Assembly: GCA_900547745.1 (NCBI GenBank)
Contig: URHT01000004.1
Span: forward strand, 33,902 to 97,901
DNA: 64,000 nucleotides
Direction of reading: 5' to 3'
Source of the DNA: an uncultured Eubacteriales bacterium
Lineage (GTDB): Bacteria; Bacillota; Clostridia; Oscillospirales; Oscillospiraceae
Shown: positions 25,221 to 33,593 of the stretch, piece after piece
How the letters are laid out: each line of letters opens with the position of its first letter
Position numbering within the stretch: the stretch's first letter is position 1
Program-made: the position numbers and the translations under genes
Notes under the pieces: generated by a model
What the model was told of the DNA's origin: nothing
Database searches by the model: none
Seen by the model: only the letters and a program-made list of their open reading frames with translations

Positions 25221-26260
25221 TTCCGGTACGCGCCGTAGGTCTTGGCGATGTCGATCATCCGCTGCGCCCGGTCGAAGGTGGCGTTGGCGGGGTACTCGCA
25301 TCCTGTGGCCAGTAGGAAGCCGCCGCCGGCGGCCATGGCGTCGATCTGGCTGCGGCACTGCTCATCCCACTCCTCGTCGGTGCCGATGACGGCATTGGCC
25401 GGCGTCACCGCGCCGATGAGCGCCACCCTGTCTCCGTACTTGGCCTTGCACGCGGCGTAGTCCGCGCAGTCGTCCGGCGGATACAGGAACGAGATGGCCA
25501 CCGGGTCGACTGCCTCGATCTGGGCGTCGAAATAGATGCGCTGGCCGCAGTTGTGGATCATGTTCATGCAGCCGTGCTGCCGCACCGTCTCCGCCAGCAT
25601 CCGCATGGGCTCGGCCTCCATGTCCCGCCACATGTCCTTGCTCATGATGGAGCCGCTGGCGAACAGCGTGTCCCACATGATGGCGTCCACGCCTGTGTCG
25701 CACAGCGCGCCCACATAGTCCGCCAGCGTCTCCGCTACCTGCCATGTGGCGGCCTTGACGGCGTCGGGATCGTCGTACAGATCCATGTACAGATCCTGCT
25801 GGTTGCGCAGCATGGACAGCGTACCCAGCGGGCCGAACACAAAGGCCACAATGGGCATCCGGCCCTTCTTGGCCTCCACCAGACGGCGGCATACGTCGAT
25901 GTGCATCATCATCCGCCTGCTGGTGCGGTAGTCCACCTTTTTGATCTTGTCGTAGTCCTCGATCTCCCGGATCACCGGATCGCTGTAATCCGGATGAGCC
26001 GCCTCGTTCTCCGGAAAGATCAGCTTCTGCCCCCAGGCGTCGCACTCAATGGACAGGTCGATAAGCGTCACCAGGCAGTCCAGATCGAACAGCTCCGCCG
26101 TTTTCAGAAAGCCTGCCGCGCACGTCTCCGCGTCGGTGGCCCATTTTTCATAGGTGGCGTCCACCAGCTTCCGGTTGATGCCGCACAGAATGGGGTACAC
26201 CGGTACATGATCGGCCTCCTGATGGCTCAGGGCGGCCGCTACACGCTGAAAAGAAGTCAT
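25217..26260 (-). CDS. MtaA-like UroD-family corrinoid methyltransferase
   Basis: A 347-residue UroD-superfamily methyltransferase. Zinc ligands in the MtaA pattern are visible: His236-x-Cys238 in MIHNCGQR and Cys321 in LLATGCEYP. Zinc in this family activates a thiol acceptor, or binds a methyl donor substrate in related enzymes. N-terminal FQRVAAALSHQEADHVPVYP is typical. It forms a two-gene unit with a CobW GTPase, on the same strand as the main operon but separated from it by the AraC-type gene. With the non-HxC paralog at 12648-13775 it gives the locus two different UroD-type enzymes. Confidence 0.88.
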   Translation of the reverse strand: MTSFQRVAAALSHQEADHVPVYPILCGINRKLVDATYEKWATDAETCAAGFLKTAELFDLDCLVTLIDLSIECDAWGQKLIFPENEAAHPDYSDPVIREIEDYDKIKKVDYRTSRRMMMHIDVCRRLVEAKKGRMPIVAFVFGPLGTLSMLRNQQDLYMDLYDDPDAVKAATWQVAETLADYVGALCDTGVDAIMWDTLFASGSIMSKDMWRDMEAEPMRMLAETVRQHGCMNMIHNCGQRIYFDAQIEAVDPVAISFLYPPDDCADYAACKAKYGDRVALIGAVTPANAVIGTDEEWDEQCRSQIDAMAAGGGFLLATGCEYPANATFDRAQRMIDIAKTYGAYRK

Positions 26261-26377
26261 ATCATATCCGCCTTTCCCGATACGCGGTACTGCGCATCGT
26301 ATCGTTTCATGGCACTATTGTAGCCTGCGGGGGATGGGGGCTTCTATGAAAATCCCCCGATAATTTGTACTTTTTTG

Positions 26378-26674
26378 CGCTCCTCCTCCGCCGGCTCCAC
26401 GTTCTCGGAGTATTACGGCGTCAACGGCAATATCGGCCGGGCCATCATGATCATCGCCTCGCTGGCCACGGTGCTGCTGGGCCTGAACAAGCTGGTGCAG
26501 ATCATCGGCTATATCTCTCCGGTGCTGCTGCTGGAGCAGGGCTACGAAGTCCACATCACCTATCGCCGCTCCGCCGGCAAGGCCGAGGAGCTGATGGCGG
26601 CCAATCCCGGCCGCCTGTTCGCCCACAAGCTGGATCAGGGCAAGATCGAGGAAATCGAGAACGCGGACTTCCTT
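26378..26674 (+). pseudogene. Fused fragments of a membrane transporter and a short-chain dehydrogenase
   Basis: One open frame joins two unrelated pieces. About 26402-26531 reads NGNIGRAIMIIASLATVLLG and LVQIIGYISPVL, a transmembrane segment of a transporter-like protein. About 26532-26672 reads EQGYEVHITYRRSAGKAEEL and then a FAHKLDQ block, the early Rossmann part of an SDR-type oxidoreductase. Neither has its own start or its remaining domains. It leads by a frameshift into an aminotransferase remnant. Confidence 0.6.
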
Positions 26675-26675
26675 C

Positions 26676-27590
26676 AACGCCCTCGGGCCCCTGTGGATCT
26701 ACAAGAAGATGGAGCCCGTGCTGCAGGCCAAGCCGGGCGATGTGTTCCTCATCCCCGCGCCCTACTACTCCAGCTTCGTGGACGACATCAACGAGCGCGC
26801 CGGCGTCATCGCCGTGGGCGTGCCCTGCGACGAGACGCTGGACAGAAACGCCTTCGAGGCCGCCTATGAAAGGGTGACGGCGGAGGGCAGGCGCGTCCGT
26901 GCCGTGCTGTTCTCCTCCCCCAACAACCCCATCGGCATCGTTTATAAGGAGGACGCCGTCCGCCACGTCATCGACTTCGCCATGGCCCACGATCTGGAGA
27001 TCATCTCCGACGAGATCTACGCCCAGACGGTGTTCGATTCCGAAGCCCACTATGTCAGCACCCTGAAGCTGGTGCCCGCCGGCTACCGGCACCGCGTTCA
27101 TGTCACCAGCAGCTTTGCCAAGGACTTCGTGCTGTCCGGCTTCCGTACCGGCATGTGCTTCTCCTTCAACCCCGCCATCATTCAGGGCTTCGGCTCCATC
27201 ACCTACTACTCCTGTGTCTCCTCCCATACCCAGTCCCTGCTAAGGGCGCTGCTGCAGTCCCCGGAGCTGGAGGGCGTTATGGATCTGTCCCGCCAACGGC
27301 TCAAGACCGCCTACGAGATCATGACCAAGGGCCTTGCGGACATCGGCGTGCCCACCATGAAGGCACAGGCCGGCATCTTCATCATGGCCGACTTCTCCGC
27401 CTACATGGACAAGCAGGAGTTTGCCGAGGAGCATGTGCTGTGGCAGAAGATCTACAACGACCTGATGATCAACGTGTCCCCCGGTCAGCTGTTCGGCTGT
27501 GACAGACCCGGCTGGTTCAGAATGTGCTACGCCTTCGAGGAGGACACCGTTAAGGAGGCGTGCCGCCGTCTGGCCACGCTGAAAAAATAG
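26676..27590 (+). pseudogene. N-terminally truncated PLP aminotransferase (class I/II)
   Basis: The frame starts mid-domain at SFNALGPLWIYKKMEP. The C-terminal two thirds of a fold-type I aminotransferase are intact: SPNNPIGIVYKEDAV, SDEIYAQTVF, the PLP lysine in SSFAKDFVLSGFRTGM, and a complete small domain ending FEEDTVKEACRRLATLKK. About 90-100 N-terminal residues are missing. Translation could begin at the ATG at 26709 (293 residues), but such a product would lack part of the active site. Preceded by other gene fragments, so this is a rearrangement product. Confidence 0.75.
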
Positions 27591-27652
27591 TCGCGGCGTT
27601 ATTCCCCCCCTCAAGGCGGGTACTTCCCCGTCCTGCCAAACGCCCGCATACC

Positions 27653-27702
27653 CATATAGACAGGAGGTGTGACCACCGGTGGTCACACCTCCTGTCTATA
27701 TG
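27653..27702. repeat. Perfect 50-bp palindrome
   Basis: Two 25-base arms, CATATAGACAGGAGGTGTGA plus CCACC and the exact complement, meet with no loop. No mismatch. It has no T-run terminator character on either side (TCC follows). It sits at the left edge of the accessory region, between the aminotransferase remnant and the toxin-antitoxin remnant. Confidence 0.95.
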
Positions 27703-27790
27703 TCCTGCCGAAAATCTCCGCTGTGCCTTGCTGCGCAGCGTATCCGCAGCTTTTTGCTGCAGGAATACCGAAAGTAGACTTAGTCTCCCT

Positions 27791-27907
27791 TTATACGCTC
27801 AATCCGGAATTCAACAGGGCTTCATCCCGGACACCGATACTGCCGCCTGTTTCCTGGGCGATGAGCTTGTGGAGCAGCAACACCTTATCTTTCGAAAACT
27901 TGATCAT
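27791..27907 (-). pseudogene. Doc/Fic-type toxin, N-terminal fragment
   Basis: A 38-codon frame begins with ATG and reads MIKFSKDKVLLLHKLIAQET then GGSIGVRDEALLNSGL before a premature stop. This is the start of death-on-curing family toxins, including the GGSxGVRDExLLxSAL block. The catalytic HPFxDGN region is absent. It overlaps a preceding antitoxin remnant by ATGA, as in real toxin-antitoxin pairs. Confidence 0.7.
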
Positions 27908-27957
27908 TTTGCAAGCTCCATAAATGCGGGCTTATACTTTTTCAGGATATACTTCGG
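27904..27957 (-). pseudogene. Antitoxin C-terminal fragment paired with the Doc remnant
   Basis: In frame up to a TGA that overlaps the toxin ATG: KYILKKYKPAFMELAK. This resembles the tail of the small antitoxins encoded before Doc/Fic toxins. The rest of the gene is missing; the CRISPR array begins ten bases further on, so the array end replaced or interrupted it. Confidence 0.55.
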
Positions 27958-27967
27958 AGGTCGTTAT

Positions 27968-28743
27968 ATTTCAATCCACGCCCCCCGCGAGGGGGGGCGA
28001 CACTACGTCAGCGATACTTACAATGCCAGTACCGGCATTTCAATCCACGCCCCCCGCGAGGGGGGCGACCCTACACATTAGGAATCACGGCGGAATATGC
28101 AAATTTCAATCCACGCCCCCCGCGAGGGGGGCGACGCCCACGCGCCGGTAGGCACCGTCACGGCCATGGATTTCAATCCACGCCCCCCGCGAGGGGGGCG
28201 ACTGACTACCGCCGGGGCTTTAACCAATAACAATTAAAATTTCAATCCACGCCCCCCGCGAGGGGGGCGACGAAACCGTCAAAACGCAAGCAAAAAGCAT
28301 ATTTGATTTCAATCCACGCCCCCCGCGAGGGGGGCGACTGCGCCGGGACGCTGAAAACACACGTTCTTACTATATTTCAATCCACGCCCCCCGCGAGGGG
28401 GGCGACTAATATGCGTTACGTTGTAGACCAGCTACCAAGAATTTCAATCCACGCCCCCCGCGAGGGGGGCGACTTTGGATAACAGCATGGGCACGTTTGC
28501 GATTGCAAATTTCAATCCACGCCCCCCGCGAGGGGGGCGACATTAACTTGCCTAAACACCCGCAGCAGGATCGGGATTTCAATCCACGCCCCCCGCGAGG
28601 GGGGCGACATGTTCATAATTTATTACCTATCACAATAATATTAATTTCAATCCACGCCCCCCGCGAGGGGGGCGACAGCCCAAAAATCAATAAAGCGTCT
28701 TGGACAAAGTATTTCAATCCACGCCCCCCGCGAGGGGGGCGAC
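27968..28743 (-). CRISPR. Type I-C CRISPR array, 12 repeats and 11 spacers
   Basis: Repeats of 33 bases begin on the plus strand with ATTTCAATCCACGCCCCCCG and end with GAGGGGGGCGAC; in the usual type I-C orientation (GTCGC... to ...ATTGAAAT) the array reads on the minus strand, the same as the cas operon. Repeat starts: 27968, 28037, 28103, 28170, 28239, 28306, 28374, 28441, 28509, 28576, 28644, 28711. Spacers are 33-36 bases and all different. The repeat at 27968 has one extra G (34 bases), which marks it as the old, leader-distal end. The repeat forms a GC-only hairpin. Confidence 0.98.
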
Positions 28744-28975
28744 AGCAAAGATGCACAGTTTTACCTGCGGATCTTTGACAAACAAGTAGAACTTTTGCGT
28801 TTTTTGGGAAAAATACGGGGTGGTTGCCTGAGAAACCCGGAGAAAGACCGGCGTTTTTTCAGGAAAAGCCTTGCGAACCTCCCGGCAATCTCTGGTCACT
28901 TGGACTTCGCGGGGGGCGGGAAGGCGCGTCCCGGATACCCGTGCGCCGTACCACCGCCGCGCCGGGCGGCGTGTG
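28744..28975 (-). promoter_or_regulatory. CRISPR leader region
   Basis: The 232 bases between cas2 and the first repeat. The part next to the array is AT-rich (28745-28815), as expected of a leader where new spacers are added and transcription of the array starts. I do not see a gene. Exact promoter not resolved. Confidence 0.65.
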
Positions 28976-29266
28976 TCAGAGGATCAGAGGATCCTCCGGC
29001 AGATAGGTGCTCTTCGTACCGAAATGCTCCACTTTTTTCTCATATTGCTTCCCCAGATAGTAAAAGCGCAGACTGTCTTTCTCAGGATCCATGATGGACA
29101 GGAGCTGCGCCTGCAGGCGGCGGCACTGCCCTGCGTCCAGCAGACACTCAAATACGGAATTTTGCACCCGCTGTCCATAGTCCACGCACTTTTTAGCGAT
29201 CTGCCGCAGGCGCTTGCGTCCGGCGGCGTCCTCGGTGTTTACATCGTATGTGATCAGCACCAGCAT
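28976..29266 (-). CDS. cas2: CRISPR-associated protein Cas2 (type I-C)
   Basis: A 96-residue Cas2 that joins Cas1 in the spacer-integration complex. N-terminal MLVLITYDVNTEDAAGRKRL is diagnostic, with the metal-binding Asp in TYDV; YGQRVQNSVFEC and RFYYLG follow. The start at 29266 is chosen by the family N-terminus; the frame upstream overlaps cas1. Last cas gene before the leader. Spaced four bases from cas1. Confidence 0.95.
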   Translation of the reverse strand: MLVLITYDVNTEDAAGRKRLRQIAKKCVDYGQRVQNSVFECLLDAGQCRRLQAQLLSIMDPEKDSLRFYYLGKQYEKKVEHFGTKSTYLPEDPLIL

Positions 29267-29270
29267 AGCA

Positions 29271-30302
29271 TCACTTCCATAAAAACGGCGGATAGCCGTC
29301 CAAGTCGCCGCGGAGGCAGCGAGCCAGCAGTAGCGCCTGCGCATAGGGGATCATACCCCAACTCAGCTTTTCCCCCAGATAGGGGTGGGTCAGCGTGTCC
29401 TGCTTCCGCTCCTGCCAGGTCTTCAGGAATTTCCGGCGGCCGTCATCGGACAGCAGCACCGCGCCACTGTCCTGCATCTGAAAGTCCTCCGGGCGCAGCA
29501 TTCGATTGTTCACGAGGGTCAGCACGAAGCGGTCTGCCATGCAGGGTCGCAGCTCCTCCATCAGATCCAGCGCCAACGACTGCCGTCCCGGCCGGTCGCG
29601 GTGGAGGAAGCCTGCATAGCTGTCCAATCCGACGCTTTCCAAGGCGCTGGCACAGTCGTGTGCCAGCAGACTGTAGGCGAAGGACAGCATGGCGTTTACC
29701 CGATCCAGCGGCGGCCGACGGCTTCGTCCGTGGAAGAAGAATGCCTCCTTCCGGCTCAGGAGCATATGATCGAGGACGTCGAAATACGCGGTGGCAGCAG
29801 CGCCCTCTATTCCCCGCAGGGAGTCCAAGTCAGCGGCAGCCAGCACCTGTGGCAGCATAGCCCGGAGGTTGGCAGCGGCTTTTTCCAATCCGCAGTCCGC
29901 CACGCGGGGCGCGTGATCCCGCAGGGTGCGCTGGATGCTGGCGGCACCGTTGCTCAGCTTGCCGAAGATCATGGTGCGGGCTATCTCACAGCTGCGAGAG
30001 GGGTCGTCAGCGATACGGTACTGCTCACGACGGAGCAGTACGTTGCCGCTGCTCTCGCCGCAGGTGCGGGCAAGGAAACGTCCGTGCGGGGAGCCGAAGG
30101 CCAGACCGATCCCGGCCTCCGCACATTTGCCCATCAGCGCAGGGGAGGCACCGGCGTAGGAGAAGCTGACGATGGCTTGCAGCGTGTGCAGCGGGTAGCG
30201 GGCGACGACGGTCTTGTCTCGGTTTGCCAGCACATTTTCCCCCTCCAGCGAGAGGTAAATGTCCTCGGAGGTGACAAATAGCGTGTTGAGAAGCTGCTTC
30301 AT
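29271..30302 (-). CDS. cas1: CRISPR-associated endonuclease Cas1 (type I-C)
   Basis: A 343-residue Cas1 integrase. N-terminal domain: LLNTLFVTSEDIYLSLEGEN; C-terminal helical domain: GIEGAAATAYFDVLD with the metal-binding Glu, later SLLAHDCASALESVGLDSYA with the catalytic His/Glu region, and GRQSLALDLMEELRP with the final acidic ligand. Start at 30302 overlaps the cas4 stop by four bases. Full length for subtype I-C. Confidence 0.96.
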   Translation of the reverse strand: MKQLLNTLFVTSEDIYLSLEGENVLANRDKTVVARYPLHTLQAIVSFSYAGASPALMGKCAEAGIGLAFGSPHGRFLARTCGESSGNVLLRREQYRIADDPSRSCEIARTMIFGKLSNGAASIQRTLRDHAPRVADCGLEKAAANLRAMLPQVLAAADLDSLRGIEGAAATAYFDVLDHMLLSRKEAFFFHGRSRRPPLDRVNAMLSFAYSLLAHDCASALESVGLDSYAGFLHRDRPGRQSLALDLMEELRPCMADRFVLTLVNNRMLRPEDFQMQDSGAVLLSDDGRRKFLKTWQERKQDTLTHPYLGEKLSWGMIPYAQALLLARCLRGDLDGYPPFLWK

Positions 30303-30961
30303 GGTGATTCCTCCATGGCCGCCCGGAGATACGCGGAGACGGCTCTGCTTTTCATCAGCTTGGGCAGGCACAGCTCCTTCAAGGAGCAGGCATTGCAGGA
30401 TTTGGTGGGCTTGACCTTGGGGGTATAGCCCCGCCGGTACAGCTCGTGCATTTCCGCCAGCAGCTCCCGCACCCCTGCGCGCAGCTCCGGGGTGAAGGAA
30501 ACCCTCTCTCGCCGGCGGATCTCCCCGTAATAGAGTGCGCCCTCAGGGATGTCGCAGCAGAGCATGGACTCCAGGCACATGGCCTGCGCGCATAGCTGCA
30601 GGGTGTCGCCAGTGTCCTCGCGGGGGCGGCCCCGCTTGTACTCCACCGGGTACGGCTGCCACAGTCCCTCTTTCCCGGAGAGGGGGATCCCGACGGAGCC
30701 CCGGTGGTATTCCAGTACGTCGCACTGTCCGGATACACCCAGCTCCGCGGAATAGACGCTGACGCCCCGCGTAATAAAGCGGTCGCCCCGCCGCTCCTGA
30801 AGGTCCGTGTCGTGGGCGTTTTCGTGGAGGATCGCGCCGTCAATGGTGCGGTAGTTTTCTGCCCACTGGTGCTCGATGTGGATCAGCGCCCACCGCCGCC
30901 TGCAAAACCGGAAATGCTGTAAGCCGGAGAGCTGTAGGAAGTCCTCCTCATTATACGCCAT
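30299..30961 (-). CDS. cas4: CRISPR-associated exonuclease Cas4 (type I-C)
   Basis: A 220-residue PD-(D/E)xK nuclease with an iron-sulfur cluster, which helps choose PAM-adjacent prespacers. LSGLQHFRFCRRRWAL holds the first Cys; the core has YPVEYKRGRPRE (E-x-K); the last Cys cluster is in KSCNACSLKELCLPKLMKS. The start overlaps the cas7 end by 11 bases. Confidence 0.95.
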   Translation of the reverse strand: MAYNEEDFLQLSGLQHFRFCRRRWALIHIEHQWAENYRTIDGAILHENAHDTDLQERRGDRFITRGVSVYSAELGVSGQCDVLEYHRGSVGIPLSGKEGLWQPYPVEYKRGRPREDTGDTLQLCAQAMCLESMLCCDIPEGALYYGEIRRRERVSFTPELRAGVRELLAEMHELYRRGYTPKVKPTKSCNACSLKELCLPKLMKSRAVSAYLRAAMEESP

Positions 30962-31799
30962 CGATCACCTCCGGCTCCAGACCCGGCAGCGCCTCCAGCG
31001 AAATCACATAGTCGTCTGCGGAGGTGGGGATGGTACCCGCGTCCCGCAGCGCGACCTTGACGGAGCGGTGGACCTTTGCGGAGGAGTACTGCCCATCCTT
31101 GCAGCTGTGGCGCCACCAGAACAGCTTCACCACCTCCATGGAGCCGTCGGGCCGTGCGGAGGAGGCATCGTTCACAAAGAGGGTGCGCAGACATTCCTTG
31201 ACCGTGTCGGCGTCCTCCTCGGAGAAGCCGGTCTTTTCCGCCAGCTGGACATTGATGGAGCCCTTGATCTCGTACAGGCCGAAGCGGACAAAGTGCTTCA
31301 TACCCATGGTGTCGGAGGCGCGGTTCTCACCCTTTTCCTTCTTCTCACCATTCACGCTCTTGGTGATCTGGAGGGACTCGATCTCCACGGGGGACAGGCT
31401 GGACGCCTGATGGATAGAGACGGGGCCGCGCACACCGCAGGAGAAGCCCTTGGCATCCTTGAAGGCGAAGACCTGCCCGAAGGTACGCACGTCCAGCCAT
31501 GTCTCACAGGCGTGCCGGGCATATTCCTCCCGATCCTTGATGCCCTTCATAGCGGCGGAGGCCCGCTCGCTGAGGCTGCCGCAGCCGTCGCTGCACCGAT
31601 CCTCCGACTGAACGAAGATGGGCTTGCCCAGATCCTGCATCCGGTTGCGGATCTTGCGCTTGATGCACACGTCGGAGATCTCACCAAAGCCGTTCAGGTC
31701 GGTGCGGGGGCGATTGCCGTTCAGAGGGTCGCCGTTGCTGTTGGCGTGGGTCACGGAGACCAGTGCCACAAAATCGATCTTGTTTTGCAAGCTGCTCAT
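30951..31799 (-). CDS. cas7: Cas7 (Csd2) backbone protein, type I-C
   Basis: A 282-residue RAMP protein that coats the crRNA in the type I-C Cascade. Family blocks: VALVSVTHANSNGDPLNGNR, then DVCIKRKIRNRMQDLG, GVRGPVSIHQASSLSPVE and MGMKHFVRFGLYEIKGSINV. GGAGG stands before the ATG, which directly follows the cas8c stop. Confidence 0.95.
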   Translation of the reverse strand: MSSLQNKIDFVALVSVTHANSNGDPLNGNRPRTDLNGFGEISDVCIKRKIRNRMQDLGKPIFVQSEDRCSDGCGSLSERASAAMKGIKDREEYARHACETWLDVRTFGQVFAFKDAKGFSCGVRGPVSIHQASSLSPVEIESLQITKSVNGEKKEKGENRASDTMGMKHFVRFGLYEIKGSINVQLAEKTGFSEEDADTVKECLRTLFVNDASSARPDGSMEVVKLFWWRHSCKDGQYSSAKVHRSVKVALRDAGTIPTSADDYVISLEALPGLEPEVIDGV

Positions 31800-33593
31800 T
31801 TATTCTTCCTCCTGACTGTTTTCGGTCTTGCCGGATGTGTACAGCGCACTGCGCTGCAGATAGTACCCGAAGAGATAGGTGTCCTTCAGGGCCTCCTCCT
31901 GTTCCGCCTGCGGGAAGGAGGAAATTTCCTGGATGATCTGCTCGATGATGCGGTCGTATTTTGTTCTGGCGCCGGGCTTGAGTTTGGGGTAGTACGCCTT
32001 TTTCAACTGCTCCCAGATGATCCGGCTGGCGTAGAGTGGACGCTTTGCGAACACGGACTGCATCCGGATCGCGTTGGGCTCTCGCTGTTCATTGGGCTCA
32101 TAGGTGTCTCGCTCAAGTTTTTCAAACACGGCCAGAAGCCGTCCATACTGATAGCTGATGTCCTTCTTCTGCGGTTCCAGTGCCATGCCCCATTCCTCCT
32201 TGTACCAATCATATTTGTATTTCCGAAGCACCGCGCAGGCGGTGAACAATACCGTTTCCCGCAGGGCGGCGTCCATGATCTGCAGGTTGGACGCCTTGGC
32301 CGCCGCAGCGCGGGCGATATCCGCCGGCATTTTGCCCCGGTCCACCCGGCAGGAGAGCAGCCGCTGTACCTGCTGGCGCATGACGCGCTCGTCCGTTTCC
32401 AGCTTTGTCTGCTTGTCGGAGACGCGCACCGTGCCGAAGGCGCAGTCCGCGATCTGCGAAAGCGAGGGCGACTGTATGCCGAAGGAGGAATGCTCCCAGC
32501 AGCAAAGTGCATCCCAGTTGTGCAGGCGCTCCAGAAAATCAGAGACCGGAAGCTCGCTGTAATAGGTGAGGGAAAGACGTCCGGATGTGGCGGCGTCAAA
32601 GGCGGCCACTACGGCGCCGGCGTCCCGCGGGATCGTCTCCTGCCAGCCCCGGAGCGTTTCCGACAACGCCTTTCGATAGTCGGAGTATTTTATCTGCTTG
32701 GCGGCGCCCCGCCGCAGGAAGGCGGCCTGCGGTTTGGGTATCTCAATGCCCTGCGGATTCCAGCACAGGAAGGTGCGCCCGCCGATGAAGACGCCTTGGG
32801 TCGCCGCCAACCAGTGCAGCGCGCTGTGGATCTTCTGTGATGCCTCGTAGCTCATAGTTGCGGCCTGCGAATCGTCTGTGAAGCGGCCCCGATAGGTAAA
32901 GCCGCTGGTGTCGTTGGCGGAGATCAGCTTGGCATTGGCATACAGGTTGATGATTTTTTTCGGATGCTGGCGGGTCGGCGGGGCAAGCACTCCGGAGACC
33001 ATGCAAAACGCGGGCTTCTCAGATCTTGTGGATGCATAGTAGTCGATGAAGGCTTGGAAGAGGCTCCGATCCTGCCAGCAGGCAGGCGTTTCATTTTCCA
33101 CACCTGTCTCTACGCGCCAGCGGACCACCTGTTTTTCCTTGGTGGGTAGCCCCTTTTCATTCAGGGAGATCACACCCCGCTGCGCCAGGTCTTCAACGAT
33201 TGTCCCCCTCTCCACATAGCGGGCGATGGCGGAGAGCTTGGGGTGGCCATAGGGGGAATCCTCCCAGCGGTGCAGTTGTGTCAGGTAGCTTTCGTATTTG
33301 GCGGGATACAGCGCAGAGAGAAATCGTATCTGATCGCACAGGGGGTGCGCGCAGGTGGTGTCGCCCGTTCTTCCCGAGGAGCTCTCCGTCACAGGGATGA
33401 TCGTGGCGGCCTGCTCCGTCTCGACGGAGCGGGCGTCCAGCAGATGACCGTCCGCGTCCAGAGTGAGCTCCAGCTCTGCGTTTACGATTTGGTGCGAAAC
33501 AGGAACCAGCGGCTCCTTCGCCTTGCCGTAGATACCGGCGTATTGCGACTCCATGGCACAGTAGGTGTCATAGGCTTGCTGCATCAGTCCCAT
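31800..33593 (-). CDS. cas8c: Cas8c (Csd1) large subunit, type I-C
   Basis: A 597-residue Csd1/Cas8c, the PAM-reading large subunit of Cascade; in type I-C an internal start in this gene also gives Cas11c. Typical blocks: ALYPAKYESYLTQLHRWEDS, SGFTYRGRFTDDSQAATMSY, FCWNPQGIEIPKPQ and YYSELPVSDFLERLHNWDAL. Its ATG follows the cas5 stop directly, with GGGGAGG upstream. An internal start for Cas11c is expected in the last third but I did not fix its position. Confidence 0.95.
   Translation of the reverse strand: MGLMQQAYDTYCAMESQYAGIYGKAKEPLVPVSHQIVNAELELTLDADGHLLDARSVETEQAATIIPVTESSSGRTGDTTCAHPLCDQIRFLSALYPAKYESYLTQLHRWEDSPYGHPKLSAIARYVERGTIVEDLAQRGVISLNEKGLPTKEKQVVRWRVETGVENETPACWQDRSLFQAFIDYYASTRSEKPAFCMVSGVLAPPTRQHPKKIINLYANAKLISANDTSGFTYRGRFTDDSQAATMSYEASQKIHSALHWLAATQGVFIGGRTFLCWNPQGIEIPKPQAAFLRRGAAKQIKYSDYRKALSETLRGWQETIPRDAGAVVAAFDAATSGRLSLTYYSELPVSDFLERLHNWDALCCWEHSSFGIQSPSLSQIADCAFGTVRVSDKQTKLETDERVMRQQVQRLLSCRVDRGKMPADIARAAAAKASNLQIMDAALRETVLFTACAVLRKYKYDWYKEEWGMALEPQKKDISYQYGRLLAVFEKLERDTYEPNEQREPNAIRMQSVFAKRPLYASRIIWEQLKKAYYPKLKPGARTKYDRIIEQIIQEISSFPQAEQEEALKDTYLFGYYLQRSALYTSGKTENSQEEE

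Noticed and set aside
27968..28743. Spacers matching the mobile element or other sequence in this window
   Set aside because: I compared the 11 spacers by eye with the element and flanks and found no match. A database search is still needed for outside targets.
27924..28778. Short proteins with repeated SIHAPREGGD-like sequence
   Set aside because: They are translations of the CRISPR repeats.
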